Assembly: GCF_047948215.1 (NCBI RefSeq)
Contig: NC_134464.1
Span: forward strand, 33,913,020-33,977,019
Length of the DNA stretch: 64,000 bases
Direction: 5' to 3'
Origin: Lycorma delicatula
Lineage: Eukaryota; Arthropoda; Insecta; Hemiptera; Fulgoridae
A program made the position numbers and the translations under genes. Shown in pieces: positions 22,270 through 34,781 of this stretch. The notes below the pieces were generated by a model. That model had not been told where the DNA came from, ran no database searches, and worked only from the letters and a program-made list of their open reading frames with translations. Numbering within the stretch: the first letter of the stretch is position 1; the number at the start of each line of letters is the position of its first letter.

Positions 22270-23815
22270 ATACTATAGATTTACCGATACAATGACATTA
22301 CATTGATAAGTCATTAGCGAATGACTACTACAAGTATAAAACATTATTACAAACTATAAACGTGTAATTTTTAATCTATACTGAAATAAAAACAATAATA
22401 TAGTCTAAAATAATTATTATACCTTACTTTTTCTTTGTTTTATCTTGATAAACGTCTTCTAATTGGTTCATCAAACAATATCAATTAGATACAAGATCAC
22501 GCGTGCAATGCGTGTGGTGCACTCGTATTTCATAACAAGAGCTACGCCACCAAACTTATTGTTTAAGTTTGTAGCACAAACACAAATAGGCTATAGCATA
22601 AAAATAGTGTCTATCATGGAATCAACATATTCAATGTGAATAGGCCGTAATTCTATGATTTCATTTTGTTTAAATGACAACTGAATAAAGAAAGAATAAG
22701 GAATATTATCGTAAGTGCGTAATACTTAACGAAAAATGCTTTCTCGTAAACTAAGGTATTAAGATAATACATTTCGAGAAATCTTTTAACAAAATTGTTT
22801 GATATTTATTCCATTAAAATCAAACGACCTGATCAGTGATTAAATAGGAATTAAATAATTAAACAAATGCACTACATAAATACATTTCCATTTTATTTTT
22901 ATTTTAATAAATTTTTTTATTCTAATGAAATAAAAATAACTGATAAATTACGGCATTCTTATAGCATGTAAGGATTTAAAAACGAAAGGAACTATAAAGC
23001 GTAAAAATTTTAATCAAACACAAGAAAAGATTTGAATTTATAAAGCAAATAATTGACAAAGTAAATTATCAAACATATTTTTAAATTAAAAGATTATCGT
23101 AGAATATAAAAAAAAGGAATGAAAATTGTTTTAAAATTATCAACATACCAAATATTAAATAAAAAAAAAAAAATATATTATATCAAACTGAATAAATAAA
23201 TTGAGACATTTAATTAGAACTCAAATACTAAATAAATTAAAAAAAACATCAGTTTTTTTACGATTTAATACCTTTCGTATTTTTTTAATTATAATTATTA
23301 GCAACATAATTTTTTAATATCAATTATAGTAATAACATTTTTATGTTACAACCTGTAAAAGAGAGAGCAGCTATAAAATATTTAATAACCAATTTGTAAA
23401 ATACAACGCCATCCAATAAAAAATATTAGCCTTTATATTTTTTATTATGACACACACTTATTTTTATTTTGTAATATAATAAATTTTTATTATAATTATT
23501 ATTTTATTATTATATATTTTTTTTTTATTTCTTTATAAGATAACAGAAATAGATTACTTCTTATTAAAATTAAAAACATACATTATAAAAACCTAAAACA
23601 TATTGGTTATCTATGATTACGAAATTCTCGATAAGTTACCATTACTTCATTTATTTGTTTTTTTTTTTAGATTAGAAATCATTTAACAGATTTAATATTT
23701 TTTTCTTTCCTTGCGAATATAATTAAAATAGTTATGTAAATGGGAAAGAATAGTTATGTAAAAAATAAGTATGTTTTTTTGAAAATATTTACGTTTTAGG
23801 ATCCAGTTAGTTCAT
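22270..23815. other. AT-rich spacer
   Basis: No coding signal. 22490-22660 is less AT-rich but was not recognised. Confidence 0.45.
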
Positions 23816-23819
23816 CTAG

Positions 23820-24120
23820 ATAAAAAAAAATTATATATGTATGTCTGTGTGTCGCACTTCTTTGGCCTTACCGAAGGATTGACCAAACCGATTTTCTTCA
23901 AATTTGGCTCAATATTTCTACACATGAGGCATTTTTATTTATTTATACATTATGCCTATTTACAGTAACCTATGGAAGATAAATTAATTTTTATAGCGTG
24001 CGAAAATGCCATGCCAGACCGGGATTCAAACCCGTGACCTCCAGATCAATGGTTGAGACGCTACTACTCCACCACACAGATCGGTATTGATCAAATTCAT
24101 TTTTTTTTTTTTAATTCGCT
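23820..24120. repeat. Dispersed AT-rich repeat with inserted SINE
   Basis: 23855-23935 (ttggccttaccgaaggattg, then accaaaccgattttcttcaa) is the reverse complement of a block at about 2460-2560. A family 2 SINE interrupts it at 23992-24085. Related sequence resumes at 24110-24430. Confidence 0.6.
23992..24085 (-). repeat. tRNA-derived SINE, family 2
   Basis: On the minus strand: gatctgtgtggtggagtagt continuing agcgtctcaacc (box A region), box B cgggtttgaatcccggtctg, then gcatggcattttcgcacgct. No ctccggg tail. Confidence 0.75.
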
Positions 24121-24699
24121 AATGGATGGAGAAACCGCTAAAAAGCCAATTTCAATTTTCTTCAGACCCACTTAAGAACAAAATTTATTAAAGAAAATTT
24201 GTAACGCATAAGTAATTTTACGAATAATATAATAAAAATAATTTTAAAAAATATTTCAAAAAATCAATTCCCACTTCTTAAAATATAAATATATCTTTGT
24301 CTTTTTTTTTTGCGTAATCTCCCTTCGGTTTAAATATTTTTCAAAAATTTTATGATATATTAAATTTCCTATTTGGAGCTATCAAGAAGTGTCTGTAAAT
24401 TTTTTTTAAATTATAGACCCCGGACCTAAAATGCTGAAAATTTTTTTTTCTTGTTTTAACCTTTTTGAAGGGTGTTTAGATTTTATTTAAACAAAATTTG
24501 TTAATCTATATATGAATTGCTTTGCTATACTGTATATTTTATAACTGTTAAGCTTATATGATTTGTTTTCTATATATGAATATATTTAGAAATTTTTTTC
24601 TTAAAATTTATTCCCATCTCTAAAAGTATATATTCTGTATTTTTTGGGTGGAAGAGGGGGTATAACTCTTTCAATTTGTATGATTAACTTTTTTTTTTT

Positions 24700-24870
24700 G
24701 TAATTTTCTTCATTACTTAAAGGGCTATTAAAATTAATGTAGCTTTGGTACCTAAATTATATTCTGAACCCAAAATACGAAGCAATTTTTTCATTACTTT
24801 CATAAAATTACAGACCGGCACGCGGCGTAGCCGAGAAAGTCATGAATAATTTGCCAGCTTTTTTTTTAAA
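24700..24870 (+). repeat. Dispersed repeat family E, copy 2
   Basis: Same order as 10590-10790, ending cggcgtagccgagaaagtca then atttgccagc. The preceding 24290-24700 is also similar to the repeat flank near 1700-1850. Confidence 0.75.
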
Positions 24871-25203
24871 TCAATATTAAAGAAAGGAATAAAATATTAA
24901 TAAAAAAAATAAAAATATTAATAATAAAAAAATACTTTTTTAAATTATAATTTCTTGGAAATTAATTATATTCTAGGTTACCAAATGAAAATTGTTTTAA
25001 TGAGATCAAATTAAATTTATTCCATTAAATAAAACATAGTTTTACATTAAAACTTTCTTTAATAAGTAATTAATTTTATCTTTATAAGTTACAAATTAAC
25101 TTATATTGTAATTTTATAATTATTTTATTAATTATTAGTTAGTTATAAACTAACATGGAATTACTACTCAAATATACCTGGTGGTAGGTGCTTTAGGATC
25201 AAA

Positions 25204-25228
25204 CTATATATATATGTGTATATATACT

Positions 25229-25278
<50 letters not shown>

Positions 25279-25290
25279 ATGTGTACGTAT
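25204..25290. repeat. (TA)n/(TG)n microsatellite
   Basis: Alternating TA with TG interruptions (atgtgtgtatgtgtacgtat at its right end). Confidence 0.95.
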
Positions 25291-25294
25291 GTAC

Positions 25295-26340
25295 ACCCTT
25301 AAAAAGTATGGGTATTCATAAACATTAGAAAAAGATACAAAAGTATTATAATAGTTTTAAATGGAATACACATTGCAGTGATATTGGTTTTATTTATACA
25401 TATAAAATAATATGAATTAATTACAAAACAATGAAAGAATATGATATTTTAATATAGAAACTGCATTATAAATTACTCATTACTTACATAATTTACCGAA
25501 TAAACTTATAATTATTAGTTTATTTTACTTCCGTTTCAAATTGAACTCAAGGTATTTTTAATTCGTGTGCTGAATACATAATTATCCTCTTTCCTGAGAA
25601 TAAAAGTTTAATATTTTTACAGCAACTAATCATTTAAAAATTATAACCATTAACACATATGTAGAGTTTATTTCACCTTGGCCTCTTTATATTCATATAA
25701 TTCATGGTTATGTATATTATTAATTTCAGGTAAACATTCTCTTTCGATTTTTTATCAATAATTTGGTATTAAAAAACTAAAAGAACATGTTATTTTTATT
25801 TTTATTATTACCAGCCTAAGGTGAATGCAAACGTTATTAAATTTTTATTTTCTCAGGTATAGCTGTATTGCTGCTGAAGCAGTATAATTGTAAATGGAAA
25901 TTATAACGATCGGAGAAAATGTTGGGTATCAGATTATTTGCAAATTTCAACGTTTCAAGATCCTATAAAGAAAAAAGCAAAAAGTAACTGGAAGATGTAC
26001 ATACGTATACACGTGTATTGGTATGTATTACGTTTAATATTAAGAAACTGATTTAACATACATTTTTTAAAAATAGCTCAAAATACTTTTATATATTGGG
26101 CAATGATAGCATTAAATTTTGGAGACAATTAAAAAAGATTTTATATTATTTTTTTGCTCTTAAACAGTACTCTATTAAAAGATCAGTAGTGCCTATTTAC
26201 ACAACTGCCCAAAAGGTAGTGTAATGTATTTAGGTTGTATGTATGTCTTTTTGTTTTACCGTAACTGTTCAACGGCTGAAAAGATTTTTAGATGTATGAT
26301 TCCCGCTTTGGAATCCTTACATTACCGGGTTTGGAAGAGG
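25295..26340. other. AT-rich spacer
   Basis: No coding signal was recognised. Confidence 0.5.
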
Positions 26341-26348
26341 TTATTTAA

Positions 26349-26349
<1 letters not shown>

Positions 26350-26379
<30 letters not shown>

Positions 26380-26414
26380 CTACTGTATATATACATAAAT
26401 ATATACAGTAGTAG
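26350..26414. repeat. TA/CA simple repeat with hairpin
   Basis: Runs of acatatatatac. At the right end ctactgtatata is followed about eight bases later by its complement tatatacagtag, a 12-bp-arm hairpin. Confidence 0.8.
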
Positions 26415-26849
26415 AGAGAGAATTGTCGGTTGAAGGGTTGAAGCACAAACTTTAATGAATTGGATTAATGAACTGTAACTGTGAGCCTATATCACTGTGT
26501 GAGTTGGGCTTGAACTGAATGATTCGAATAAATAGATTGAATATTTTTGAATTATATAAAAAAACGAATAGAATTAAATATAGGTTAAATAAAATAATAT
26601 TACTTAAATAAAAAAAAATATTGTTTAATAATAACGGACTTTCCCTGGCGACTACGTGAGGTTACAGTGGTGAAACGATGCGAGCTCCTCGTACAAGGTT
26701 AGACAAATCATCACCATCTACTGGTAACAAACGAGATGCCCCTGGGACGCTGTTTTGGGAGGTGCAATGAGGTACACTTATAATATATCTGCAAAAAATC
26801 TTCCAATTTTCAAAATTCAAACGGAATATTTGTTACAAGGATTTTATCT

Positions 26850-27112
26850 TTTTTTTCCTGTTTACCCACCGGGAATTACCGTACAGGTATTACTCCAGAG
26901 GATGAGTGAGAATGATATGTATGATTGTAGATGAATCTCAGTTCGACCATTCCTAACATGTGTGGTTAACCACCAAAGAACACTGGTATCCACGATCTTG
27001 TATTCAAATCTGTATAAAAATAACTGACTTTACTAGGACTTGAACGCTGGAACTCTCGACTTACAAATCCGCTGATCTGGGAGGTCGCGTTTATCAGTAG
27101 ACCAACCTTGTA
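26850..27112 (-). repeat. tRNA-derived SINE, family 1, full length
   Basis: Minus strand: aaggttggtctactgataaa (box A), gcgttcaagtcctagtaaag (box B), body tcgtggataccagtgttctt and tggtggttaaccacacatgt, 3' module catcctctggagtaatacct, then ggtaaacaggaaaaaaa. It differs from 21991-22266 by small deletions. Confidence 0.85.
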
Positions 27113-27119
27113 GTTGAAG

Positions 27120-28015
27120 GCTAACTTTTGCACGCATCAGGTAAACTCTCGATCTAACAGATCACGGCTATTCTGAAATGTTATTATATCTTCGCAACTA
27201 ATCTTCCGATTTTCAAAATTCTCAATCTAAAATTATGGTGGTAAGAATATATCTCCTAGTAAAACAAATGTGATGCTTTTTCGGACATATACCGGGTAAA
27301 ATTAAAAATATTTATTATGAATTAAAGCAATTAAAAGATTTTAGGTATGTTGGTTGTAATATTTTGTATGGATCGTATTTAGGGAGTAAACACCTTATTA
27401 ATAATTTTAAGGTCGGACAATCACTATTTGTGTATGATGTATTTCTACAGTTTTATCAGTGAAATATGTAATAGTTTCTTAATCATTATTCTGAAACAAT
27501 ATTTAATATATATTTTAACTTATTCTAATTCAAATTATTACATACAATATTTCATTAAATAAAAGCCGATTGTTTTTACTTTTCTTTTTTCTTTCTACTT
27601 TTACATAGAAAAAAAATATACAATAAGAAATTATTACAAAAATTTGTCCAAAAAAATTTAACATGTTGAAATACATGCGTAATAAATACATTACGCTTGA
27701 TTCTGATAAAATATAAAAATAAAAAAAACCTTGTACCATGCTTTTAAAAAGCTGTTTTGACCTTCCAGCAGCTGTCAGCTGAATGAATGTACAAGTAGGT
27801 CTATATTTTACTTTTCGTATAAGGCAGAGCTTGATTATTTATTTATTTATTATTTTAATTCCGCACGTGTATTTTTTTATAAAAGGTTTTAGCATTATTT
27901 TACCTATAAAGGTTCTACAGCTTTGGAATTACAAGTTTTATAAAATATAAAAATATGATGCGATTTTATTGACTATTGAAATAGACTTAAATGAAGTAAA
28001 TAAAGACACTGCATA
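27120..28015. other. AT-rich spacer
   Basis: No coding signal. The 69-codon minus-strand frame at 27530-27739 is low-complexity. Confidence 0.5.
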
Positions 28016-28019
28016 TTTA

Positions 28020-28630
28020 TATTAAAAACACGTGTATGAAAGAACTTGTCCTGACTGATATATTCATCAACGCTCAGAAAAACTACTGAAGATAAACTGA
28101 CCAAAATTCATTGACGTGTTATTATGGTGTAAGTGCACAATAAGAAAGAGTTTTTATTAATTATTATTTTAAAGAGTTAAAATGGAATAACAATGAAATT
28201 TACTATTTGTTTTTTCTTTTTTAATTTCTCGTCAGTAAATACAGATATCAACTTGATTATTGGTATGTCTTCTAATCTTCACGTGAATATCTAAAAAGCA
28301 ACCTTCTAGATTTTTCGAAATTCAACCTTGAATGTGGTGAAAAAAGATAATACATTTTGAGCAATGATTGCCAATTTTTCCCCATTTCCAACTATTCTAA
28401 ACGGAATATTTACTAGGTTTTGACTTAAAAATACTCTTGAGATAAATATCTTAAAACCAATTTCGGTTGTTTTTAAATTTCGATTTGTTAAGGAGTGCGA
28501 CAGTGAACGGTGCGGCGGCTCAACCAACACAGCTAGTGTCACTGTTGCTTACGTGCAACACGACTGGCTGCATTTGCCAAAACTGACCGCGACGGCACAC
28601 AATGATATAGAGCGAGCGAAGTTTCGACGG
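28020..28630 (-). repeat. Dispersed repeat family D, copy 1
   Basis: On the minus strand this copy pairs in order with 56405-57250 (plus): an outer gcgagcgaagtttcgacg patch beside a (TA)n tract; aatgcagccagtcgtgttgc against gatgcaaccagtcgcgtccc; gctgtgttggttgagccgcc against gctatgttggttaatctgcc; ttgaatttcgaaaaatctag against tcgaatttcgaaaaatttag; and tttatcttcagtagtttttc near the far end. No protein was recognised. A 78-codon frame at 28306-28542 falls inside it and is not a gene. Confidence 0.78.
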
Positions 28631-28633
28631 GGA

Positions 28634-28635
<2 letters not shown>

Positions 28636-28712
<77 letters not shown>
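28636..28712. repeat. (TA)n microsatellite
   Basis: About 77 bases of pure TA alternation, directly at the outer end of repeat D. Confidence 0.97.
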
Positions 28713-28714
<2 letters not shown>

Positions 28715-28719
28715 TAATT

Positions 28720-30325
28720 TTTAATAAACTATATTTACCTTTTTTAAAAAGGTAAACAGTTTGTAATGTAACTTTACTTACGAAAATAAATTACAAATTT
28801 TTGTAATTCATTTTTGTAAGGCAAATTTAAAAAATATTTCGTTTCAAACCAAGATCAATCGTCCATCGTTTTGAAACTTTGATCTGAAAAAGAAGCAGTA
28901 TATTTAATTTTATATTAATGTTAACAATACTTTTCAAGGGTGAACAAATGAAAAAAAATATATCGGAACTAGACTGTAAACAAATTGCTTCCCGGTTTCA
29001 CATTCAGCCGGTGTGGATGGTCTATTCCTCTGGTAATACTAGTGCTTCGACACCGACAAAACTAAGACACGATATGTCAAGCTATTTCGTGGGGTGGTCA
29101 CCGTTATTCGTAGAACGCATTTAATAATTAATTATCAATTTAGAATAACGAAAACTATTTAAAATAGGTTTCTAATTTTCGTTTTTTTTTTGTTTTTTTT
29201 TAATCTTTTATACTAAAGTATTCTCAAATTGGTGATCATCAATTTTTTTAGTACTTGAAATGTCAAAAACAATCCAAATGAAGTATGTAATTTTTCAAAG
29301 TTCCATTTGATTTTTTCTGGGCTATCAAGAAAGCTTTAAATTAGAATTTCCAAAGAACAAGGATACGTTTTACACATTCCGCTTTAGGAAAATTAAATGT
29401 CACCTGATGTTTCCTTCTAATGAAAACGTAATTAGTTTACGGACTATGATATCTGTTTAGTTATTTTGTTAAATTTATTATAAAACTCTTTAAATTAAAT
29501 AAATGTTTATTCGACTATTTTTAATGATGTTTAATAATTGTTTGTTTTTAACTACTTTTTAATAATTTATAAATGGAGAAATTGGAATTACATATAAAGT
29601 AAATACATTTTTGATAAAACTAAAGTCGTACTTTAAATATTCTTAAAATTAAAATTCTAGAATTATCTCTTTCCTTGCTGAAATCCAAAAAGGCGTTCCC
29701 GTTTTGGAATTCGGACATCTACGCGATGTATGGCATTCAGAGTAATTTAAGTAAACAAATTTTATATTTGGTATATCGAGTTGTTATTTTGCCCAAAACG
29801 AAGTTTTAGCGTATAAACCTATTTTAAAAATAAACGGTTATTTAATTATTATATATTTATATATCAATAACAAACTTTCAGACCATGTTCTATCGTCAAA
29901 ATAAAGAAGAAAATTCATACAAACATAGGCTCGGAAACTTTCGTTAGCCAGTGTCGCCTGGCATAAGATTTTGTTCAAATTTATGCGCCTTCGGTAAAAG
30001 TAAGGCATACTATAATTCTTCGGTCCAAATTAACGGTTAAATTTAGTTGTTAAATATGAAATATGACCTGAAAATTGAAAAAAAGAATGGGTCCCAGGAC
30101 TGAATTTTTCGGATTTATAGAGAAATTCGTGGTAAAAGATCAAAAATTGGGAACGAAAAAACTATTTTATGTTTGGCGTAAAATAATTTTGTTAAATGGG
30201 TGAAAATACAGGTTTTAAACAAAATTTACAGAAAATTTGATTATACGTAAAATGATATAAATAACTTTTAAAAATTTATATATAAACATAAGTATTTAAA
30301 AGTTTTAAAAAAAATGTGTACATCA
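28720..30325. other. AT-rich spacer
   Basis: No coding signal was recognised. 28980-29110 is somewhat GC-richer and carries a 68-codon frame without recognisable content. Confidence 0.45.
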
Positions 30326-30329
30326 AAAT

Positions 30330-30850
30330 GTGACTGATTATAATTAGGTATTAAACGAAACAAAATATTCATTACAAAACAAAAGAACTAAACATTTCGA
30401 AAAAATTACAAATACAAACACAAACAATAAAACCAACGTACGAACAATTAAATACACAGATGAAATTGTCATCCTCCACAGCCAAGTCCACATCCACACC
30501 TCAGCTTTGTTGGGCAAAATGCTGTGACACAGCATTTTGCCCAACAAAGTATGTTTTTAGAAAATTTCCACGTTTCAAGAAGATTATTTTGTGGAAGTTG
30601 TTCCTCACTGAGAATTCTAACAACTAACTTTTGTATTACACTTTTCTTCATATATACTAACGATTGCAAAATGAACCTAAATGTAGTAAGTAGTAGAGAG
30701 GTATTAAGTCAGGCGACCTTGAAGATCAATTAGACCAAGATAGGTCCGTCACGTCAAATCCACTTGCTTAAAAAAATCGCATTTAAATATTTTTTGTCTA
30801 ACTACTAGAGAAAAGTGTGGAATTGCCCCACCGTGCTGGAAGTTCTTGAA
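30330..30850 (-). pseudogene. Tc1/mariner-superfamily transposase C-terminus, fossil
   Basis: Minus strand from about 30850: a block reading QHGGAIPHFSLVVRQ in place of the usual QQDGAxPHF...VR, so the second catalytic Asp is replaced by His in this reading. Next come fragments like the WIGRDGPI...RSPD region, and RPDLIPLYYLL where SPDLTPLDYFL is expected. The tail to about 30330 resembles the 3' end of the same transposon class. Frames break repeatedly. A perfect palindrome (30505-30549) sits inside it. Assignment rests on short motifs. Confidence 0.55.
30505..30549. repeat. Perfect palindrome, 22-bp arms, 1-base loop
   Basis: 30505-30526 (starting ctttgttgggcaaaatgc) is the exact reverse complement of 30528-30549, separated by one A at 30527. 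The arms are perfect although the surrounding transposase relic is heavily mutated. Confidence 0.95.
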
Positions 30851-31218
30851 ATTAGTCTGTATATACCAGTTGATGATCAAAAAAATAAGGCTGCCATTTT
30901 TAAATATGAATCGAACAACTAAACAAAAAATTGTCGCACATTTATATAATTATAAAAGTGACGGTTTATTCAAATGTAATAAATATCACAATATGATCTT
31001 AAGAAATTATATTCAATGTAAAATCATTAATTAGCAGACAGTCAAACAAAGAAACTTATTGGACGATGTTTGTAATAAATGTTGTTTATAAGGCCCAGAA
31101 AAATTTACAAGTTTAGCAATTATTTAAATAAAGAATCTATCATATTTATCATTATACGTACAAATTTAAATGTTTTGCCATCGACGATTCTGTTTAGTTT
31201 CTTCTAAAACTACTTTTA

Positions 31219-31265
31219 CGCACACACATAAGCGCGCGCGCACACATTCACACACACAAACACAC

Positions 31266-31339
<74 letters not shown>
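31219..31339. repeat. (CA)n then (TA)n microsatellite
   Basis: cacacacataagcgcgcgcg and CA repeats at 31219-31264, then about 70 bases of TA. The 60-codon frame at 31170 is an artefact of it. Confidence 0.95.
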
Positions 31340-31504
31340 TGAGAGAATGTAATTGTCCAAAAAAGGAAATTTATAAAGGTTGGCCTACTTTAAAAAACAT
31401 TTAGTGAAGACACAAAAAAAAAACTTTAAAAAAAAAGAAACCTATCTTAAATATCTGATCATTTAAGAATATTTAATCTCGTTAAATTATAAGCCTATTT
31501 AAAA

Positions 31505-31610
31505 TCGATCTCCGGCGGAATGCTAGCGTCTCGAATATTCCGGAGTTCCCGGGTTCAAAGATCTTTGTGGCGAAACCAAGTAAAAAAAAAATAATATTCA
31601 GTCTTACTAC
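31505..31610 (+). repeat. tRNA-derived SINE, family 2, degraded
   Basis: cgatctccggcggaatgcta continuing gcgtctcgaata (box A region), then gagttcccgggttcaaagat (box B). The remainder is poorly conserved. Confidence 0.65.
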
Positions 31611-31884
31611 TCTATTAAGATGGTCATGCTACTTCAATAGAAACAAAATACCACACTAAAGGGCCCACGATGAAATAAACTAAACAAAAAACTCTAGTTA
31701 TGCTTATGGAATCTATAAATAACATTAAAATAAAATCAACGTTTTAAACTATTTACACGCTTAACTTCAATAATATATACATAAATCACTGATTTCCTAC
31801 GAAAACAGCTATAAAATATAATGATTTTTAAAAAAGCTGATAACTTGAGTACACGATTTAATTATAGTTAATAAAAAATGGGAC

Positions 31885-32512
31885 CTTTTCCACTACAGGA
31901 CTGTACGGCTTAAACCTATTTCTATAGAAATTAGGTTTTCTTTTAACCTCCGGGATCACCGTTACGTATTGCTTCAGAGGATGAGATGAATGACAATTCA
32001 TCAATACAATTGTAGCGTATGAAAATACCATTCCTGACCGGGATTCGAACCAGGGACCTCCGGATGAATGGCCGAGACGCTACCAATCGCGCCGGCAAGG
32101 TATTACAATAACAAAAATTGTCATTTCATCTCATCCTTTAAAGCAATCCTAACGGTGGTCATACAGATTGAAAAAAAAAGTTATTAAAATGACAACTCGA
32201 CTATAAGCAGTAATTACTGAATTAACAAAACTACAAGATAATGTTAATTAGACTAGGCTAGTGAGCAAAGTGAGCGTAGGTTATATTTGGTTAGATTATG
32301 TTAAGTCCGTGTACTGATGAATCATACGTATATCAAAGTAACCTATATAACGAAACGTAACCTATACTCGCTAACTTTGTCTAATTAACGTTAAATATAC
32401 AAATAATACACAAATCATTTTCATTGAAATTTTTTTACTCTTGTAGCTGGTGTTTTCATTACTGAATAAAGTTAAGCCATGCAGTCCTATAGTGGAAAAC
32501 TCCACAAAATGT
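31885..32512. mobile_element. Fold-back element F4 with SINE insertion
   Basis: Left end 31890-31920 (ccttttccactacaggactg, then tacggctt) pairs with the complement of 32470-32500 (ttttccactataggactgca, then tggctt). Inner arms: 32243-32282 (gttaattagactaggctagt) pairs with 32359-32389. A SINE (31945-32098) and a second SINE tail (32125-32165) occupy the left arm. It is a non-coding, non-autonomous element. Confidence 0.72.
31945..32098 (-). repeat. tRNA-derived SINE, family 2, full length
   Basis: Minus strand: ccggcgcgattggtagcgtc (box A), box B ctggttcgaatcccggtcag, then aatggtattttcatacgcta, and the 3' module catcctctgaagcaatacgt ending gatcccggagg. A tail-only fragment of the opposite orientation lies 27 bases to the right (32125-32165). 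Confidence 0.85.
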
Positions 32513-32899
32513 AATTTAGCTAATGCTTCACTTCAGAGAACTCCCGGCTACTGCTCACATAATTGATTTAGTCAGGAACTCAATAAATATATTCAGTGAA
32601 AAAATGATGCTGTAAAATACATTACCAGTTATAGATCATTAAGTAATGAATCACCTATACAAATTTTTGCTTGGCCTAATCCGCAAATTTCAAACAAAAA
32701 ATAAACATTGGTAAAAGAGTCATTCATATCTGTGCAGAGGTTCTTGAGATTTAAACGAATATAATTGCAAAACGTAAATAATACGTTAAATAATATACAG
32801 ACTTTTGTACGTACGTTAATTTACACTTTTGTATTAAGACACACATATAATAATGATCCATTTCATTATAGCATTCTGTTACATTAAACTGGGTGTTAC

Positions 32900-33670
32900 A
32901 TGATCCAAAATCACTATTTAGAATGTTGCCACTACTGTGCTTACTGTCGGCGATGCGACGTAGCCAGTAGAAGTCGAGGGGACGTCCAGTCTATGTATGC
33001 GCCTACACACACATGTTTCTCTTTACCAAGCCAGCTAACCACGCATCTTTCCCACCTCAGCGACAATGCGGCCACACCACTCGCAGGTGCTTATAAAAGA
33101 CCGGTACCAGCACAGCGAAACCGTCGCCGACCTTCACTAGGAGAAGAAGAAGAGGAAAAAACCAAAATGAAGGAAGAAGTTCCTTGGTTGGTCCAGGCCC
33201 AACCTGGGACCTCCTGGCGGATGCCAATATCCCCCCAAAACAGCGGACGCTACCTTCCCGGTCTTCAAATACTCTTGTCATTCCGGCACGAAGCCCGCTA
33301 GCGGCAGGACTAGCACTGAAAATGGAGCCGGACGAGTACCGCTCGGGGAACACCGCCTCAGCTACGCCGGCGGAAAACGACCAACGCCATCAACGACAGT
33401 GCGGCGCCCTGGAGGTCACTACTGCCACGCTGTAGTGGGAATCCAACTGCCGTTGAGGAGCAGCTCGGTCCATTTTCAACGGACGAGCCACGACTCTCTG
33501 ACTACAGCCGAGCCGACATTGCCGAAGACCAGCTTCCCGACCCTACAGCCCATCTCAGGGCTACCTCGAAAAACCCACAAACCGCCCTTTTCCGGGATAT
33601 CAATCCACAAACTACAAACAAACCTTTTCAGGGCTACCATAAAGTTCTAAGGTGCCACGTGCCGTCAAAG
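32900..33670 (+). other. GC-rich island with TATA-like element
   Basis: Clearly GC-richer than its surroundings, with a TATA-like gcttataaaagacc at about 33088-33101 followed by a GC-rich leader. The longest frame, 133 codons from 32900, has no recognisable domain, a purine-rich (Glu/Lys) stretch, and overlaps other frames. The neighbouring frames 33184-33435 and 33399-33650 are likewise unrecognised. It may be a solo LTR or the 5' region of a retrotransposon, or a host promoter/CpG-rich exon. I could not find matching LTR ends or a second copy in the window. Confidence 0.35.
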
Positions 33671-33671
33671 C

Positions 33672-34780
33672 CAAACGGCAAAATGAAATAATAAACCGCA
33701 CTAAATTCCGTTCAAATACACAAAAAGAAAATTAAAGTAATTTGGGGATATTTATATATTTTATGGAGTAAAACTATGTAGTATTAGCTGTTTTTTCTGA
33801 TATCAACATACCGCAATGTGTTGAATAGAAACATATTAACACAATATATTAATGTAGGTTTAGAGTATTGTACTCGAATTTATTGTGTTCAAACATATTT
33901 TTTATAACTTTATGTTTCTCGTTTATCTAGTGAAATAACATACGTGAACTTTCATTACCTATATATATCCTCTTTCTTATATGTTTTAAGTGGTGACGTT
34001 TTCTAGATAGTCTACTTTTCTGGTAGGTAAATATTTTACCCTAATAAACTTAAATTCAACATGTGTAAAAACATAATGATTTCTATAATTCACAAATAAT
34101 AAAAAAATATGTTTATTTATTCTGCGCCGTTTTAGTGACAGAACATTTAAGGCAACTAACAACCTTAAGCTTGACGAGAGATATGGATGTAATATTAACG
34201 AGAAAATTTTTAGAGAAACAGCTTAACTCTATAATTGCTTCCTAATTTGCTTATATCGGGTTCAACATACATGAGATATGAGATATTTAAAGGAAGATTA
34301 TTTTGTACAACTTTCGTAGGTGAACTTGTTATGAACTTCTCTCAGCACCGCTATCTGTGTAATTTATATATAATTAAACTTCGCCTTGTAAATAATTTAA
34401 GTCTGTGACATTTTCTTATCAATATTACGTTAATGCAATTAGAATGCTAATGGATTTTTTTTCAATATATTTAATTTTTATCAAGACCTATCATCATCCT
34501 GACTCTTACTTTTTAGAGTTTTTGTGCGGTTACTAATGGACGATATGACATTATCATACTGTAATTATTTTAAATAACAACTGAAACTTATACAATGAGA
34601 ATCACGGCGACAAACTCATTTTCAACGAATCTACTAGATGAGATTTTTTCCTTTCTCTCTCTTGATGAAAAGGATTAAATTTCTCACTAAGAAAAGAATT
34701 ATACAATAATAAATAAAAAAACACAATTTTAACACAAAACATAAACACGTTCCCTTTTGAATTTGCATTTATTTGTCATT
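33672..34780. other. AT-rich spacer
   Basis: No coding signal was recognised. Confidence 0.5.
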
Positions 34781-34781
34781 A

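Noticed and set aside
28306..28542. 78-codon minus-strand frame as a gene
   Set aside because: It lies within repeat family D, which has a second copy without that frame.
31170..31352. 60-codon frame
   Set aside because: Translation of CA and TA microsatellites.
32900..33301. 133-codon frame as a protein-coding gene
   Set aside because: No recognisable domain, overlapping frames of similar length, and length explained by local GC richness.
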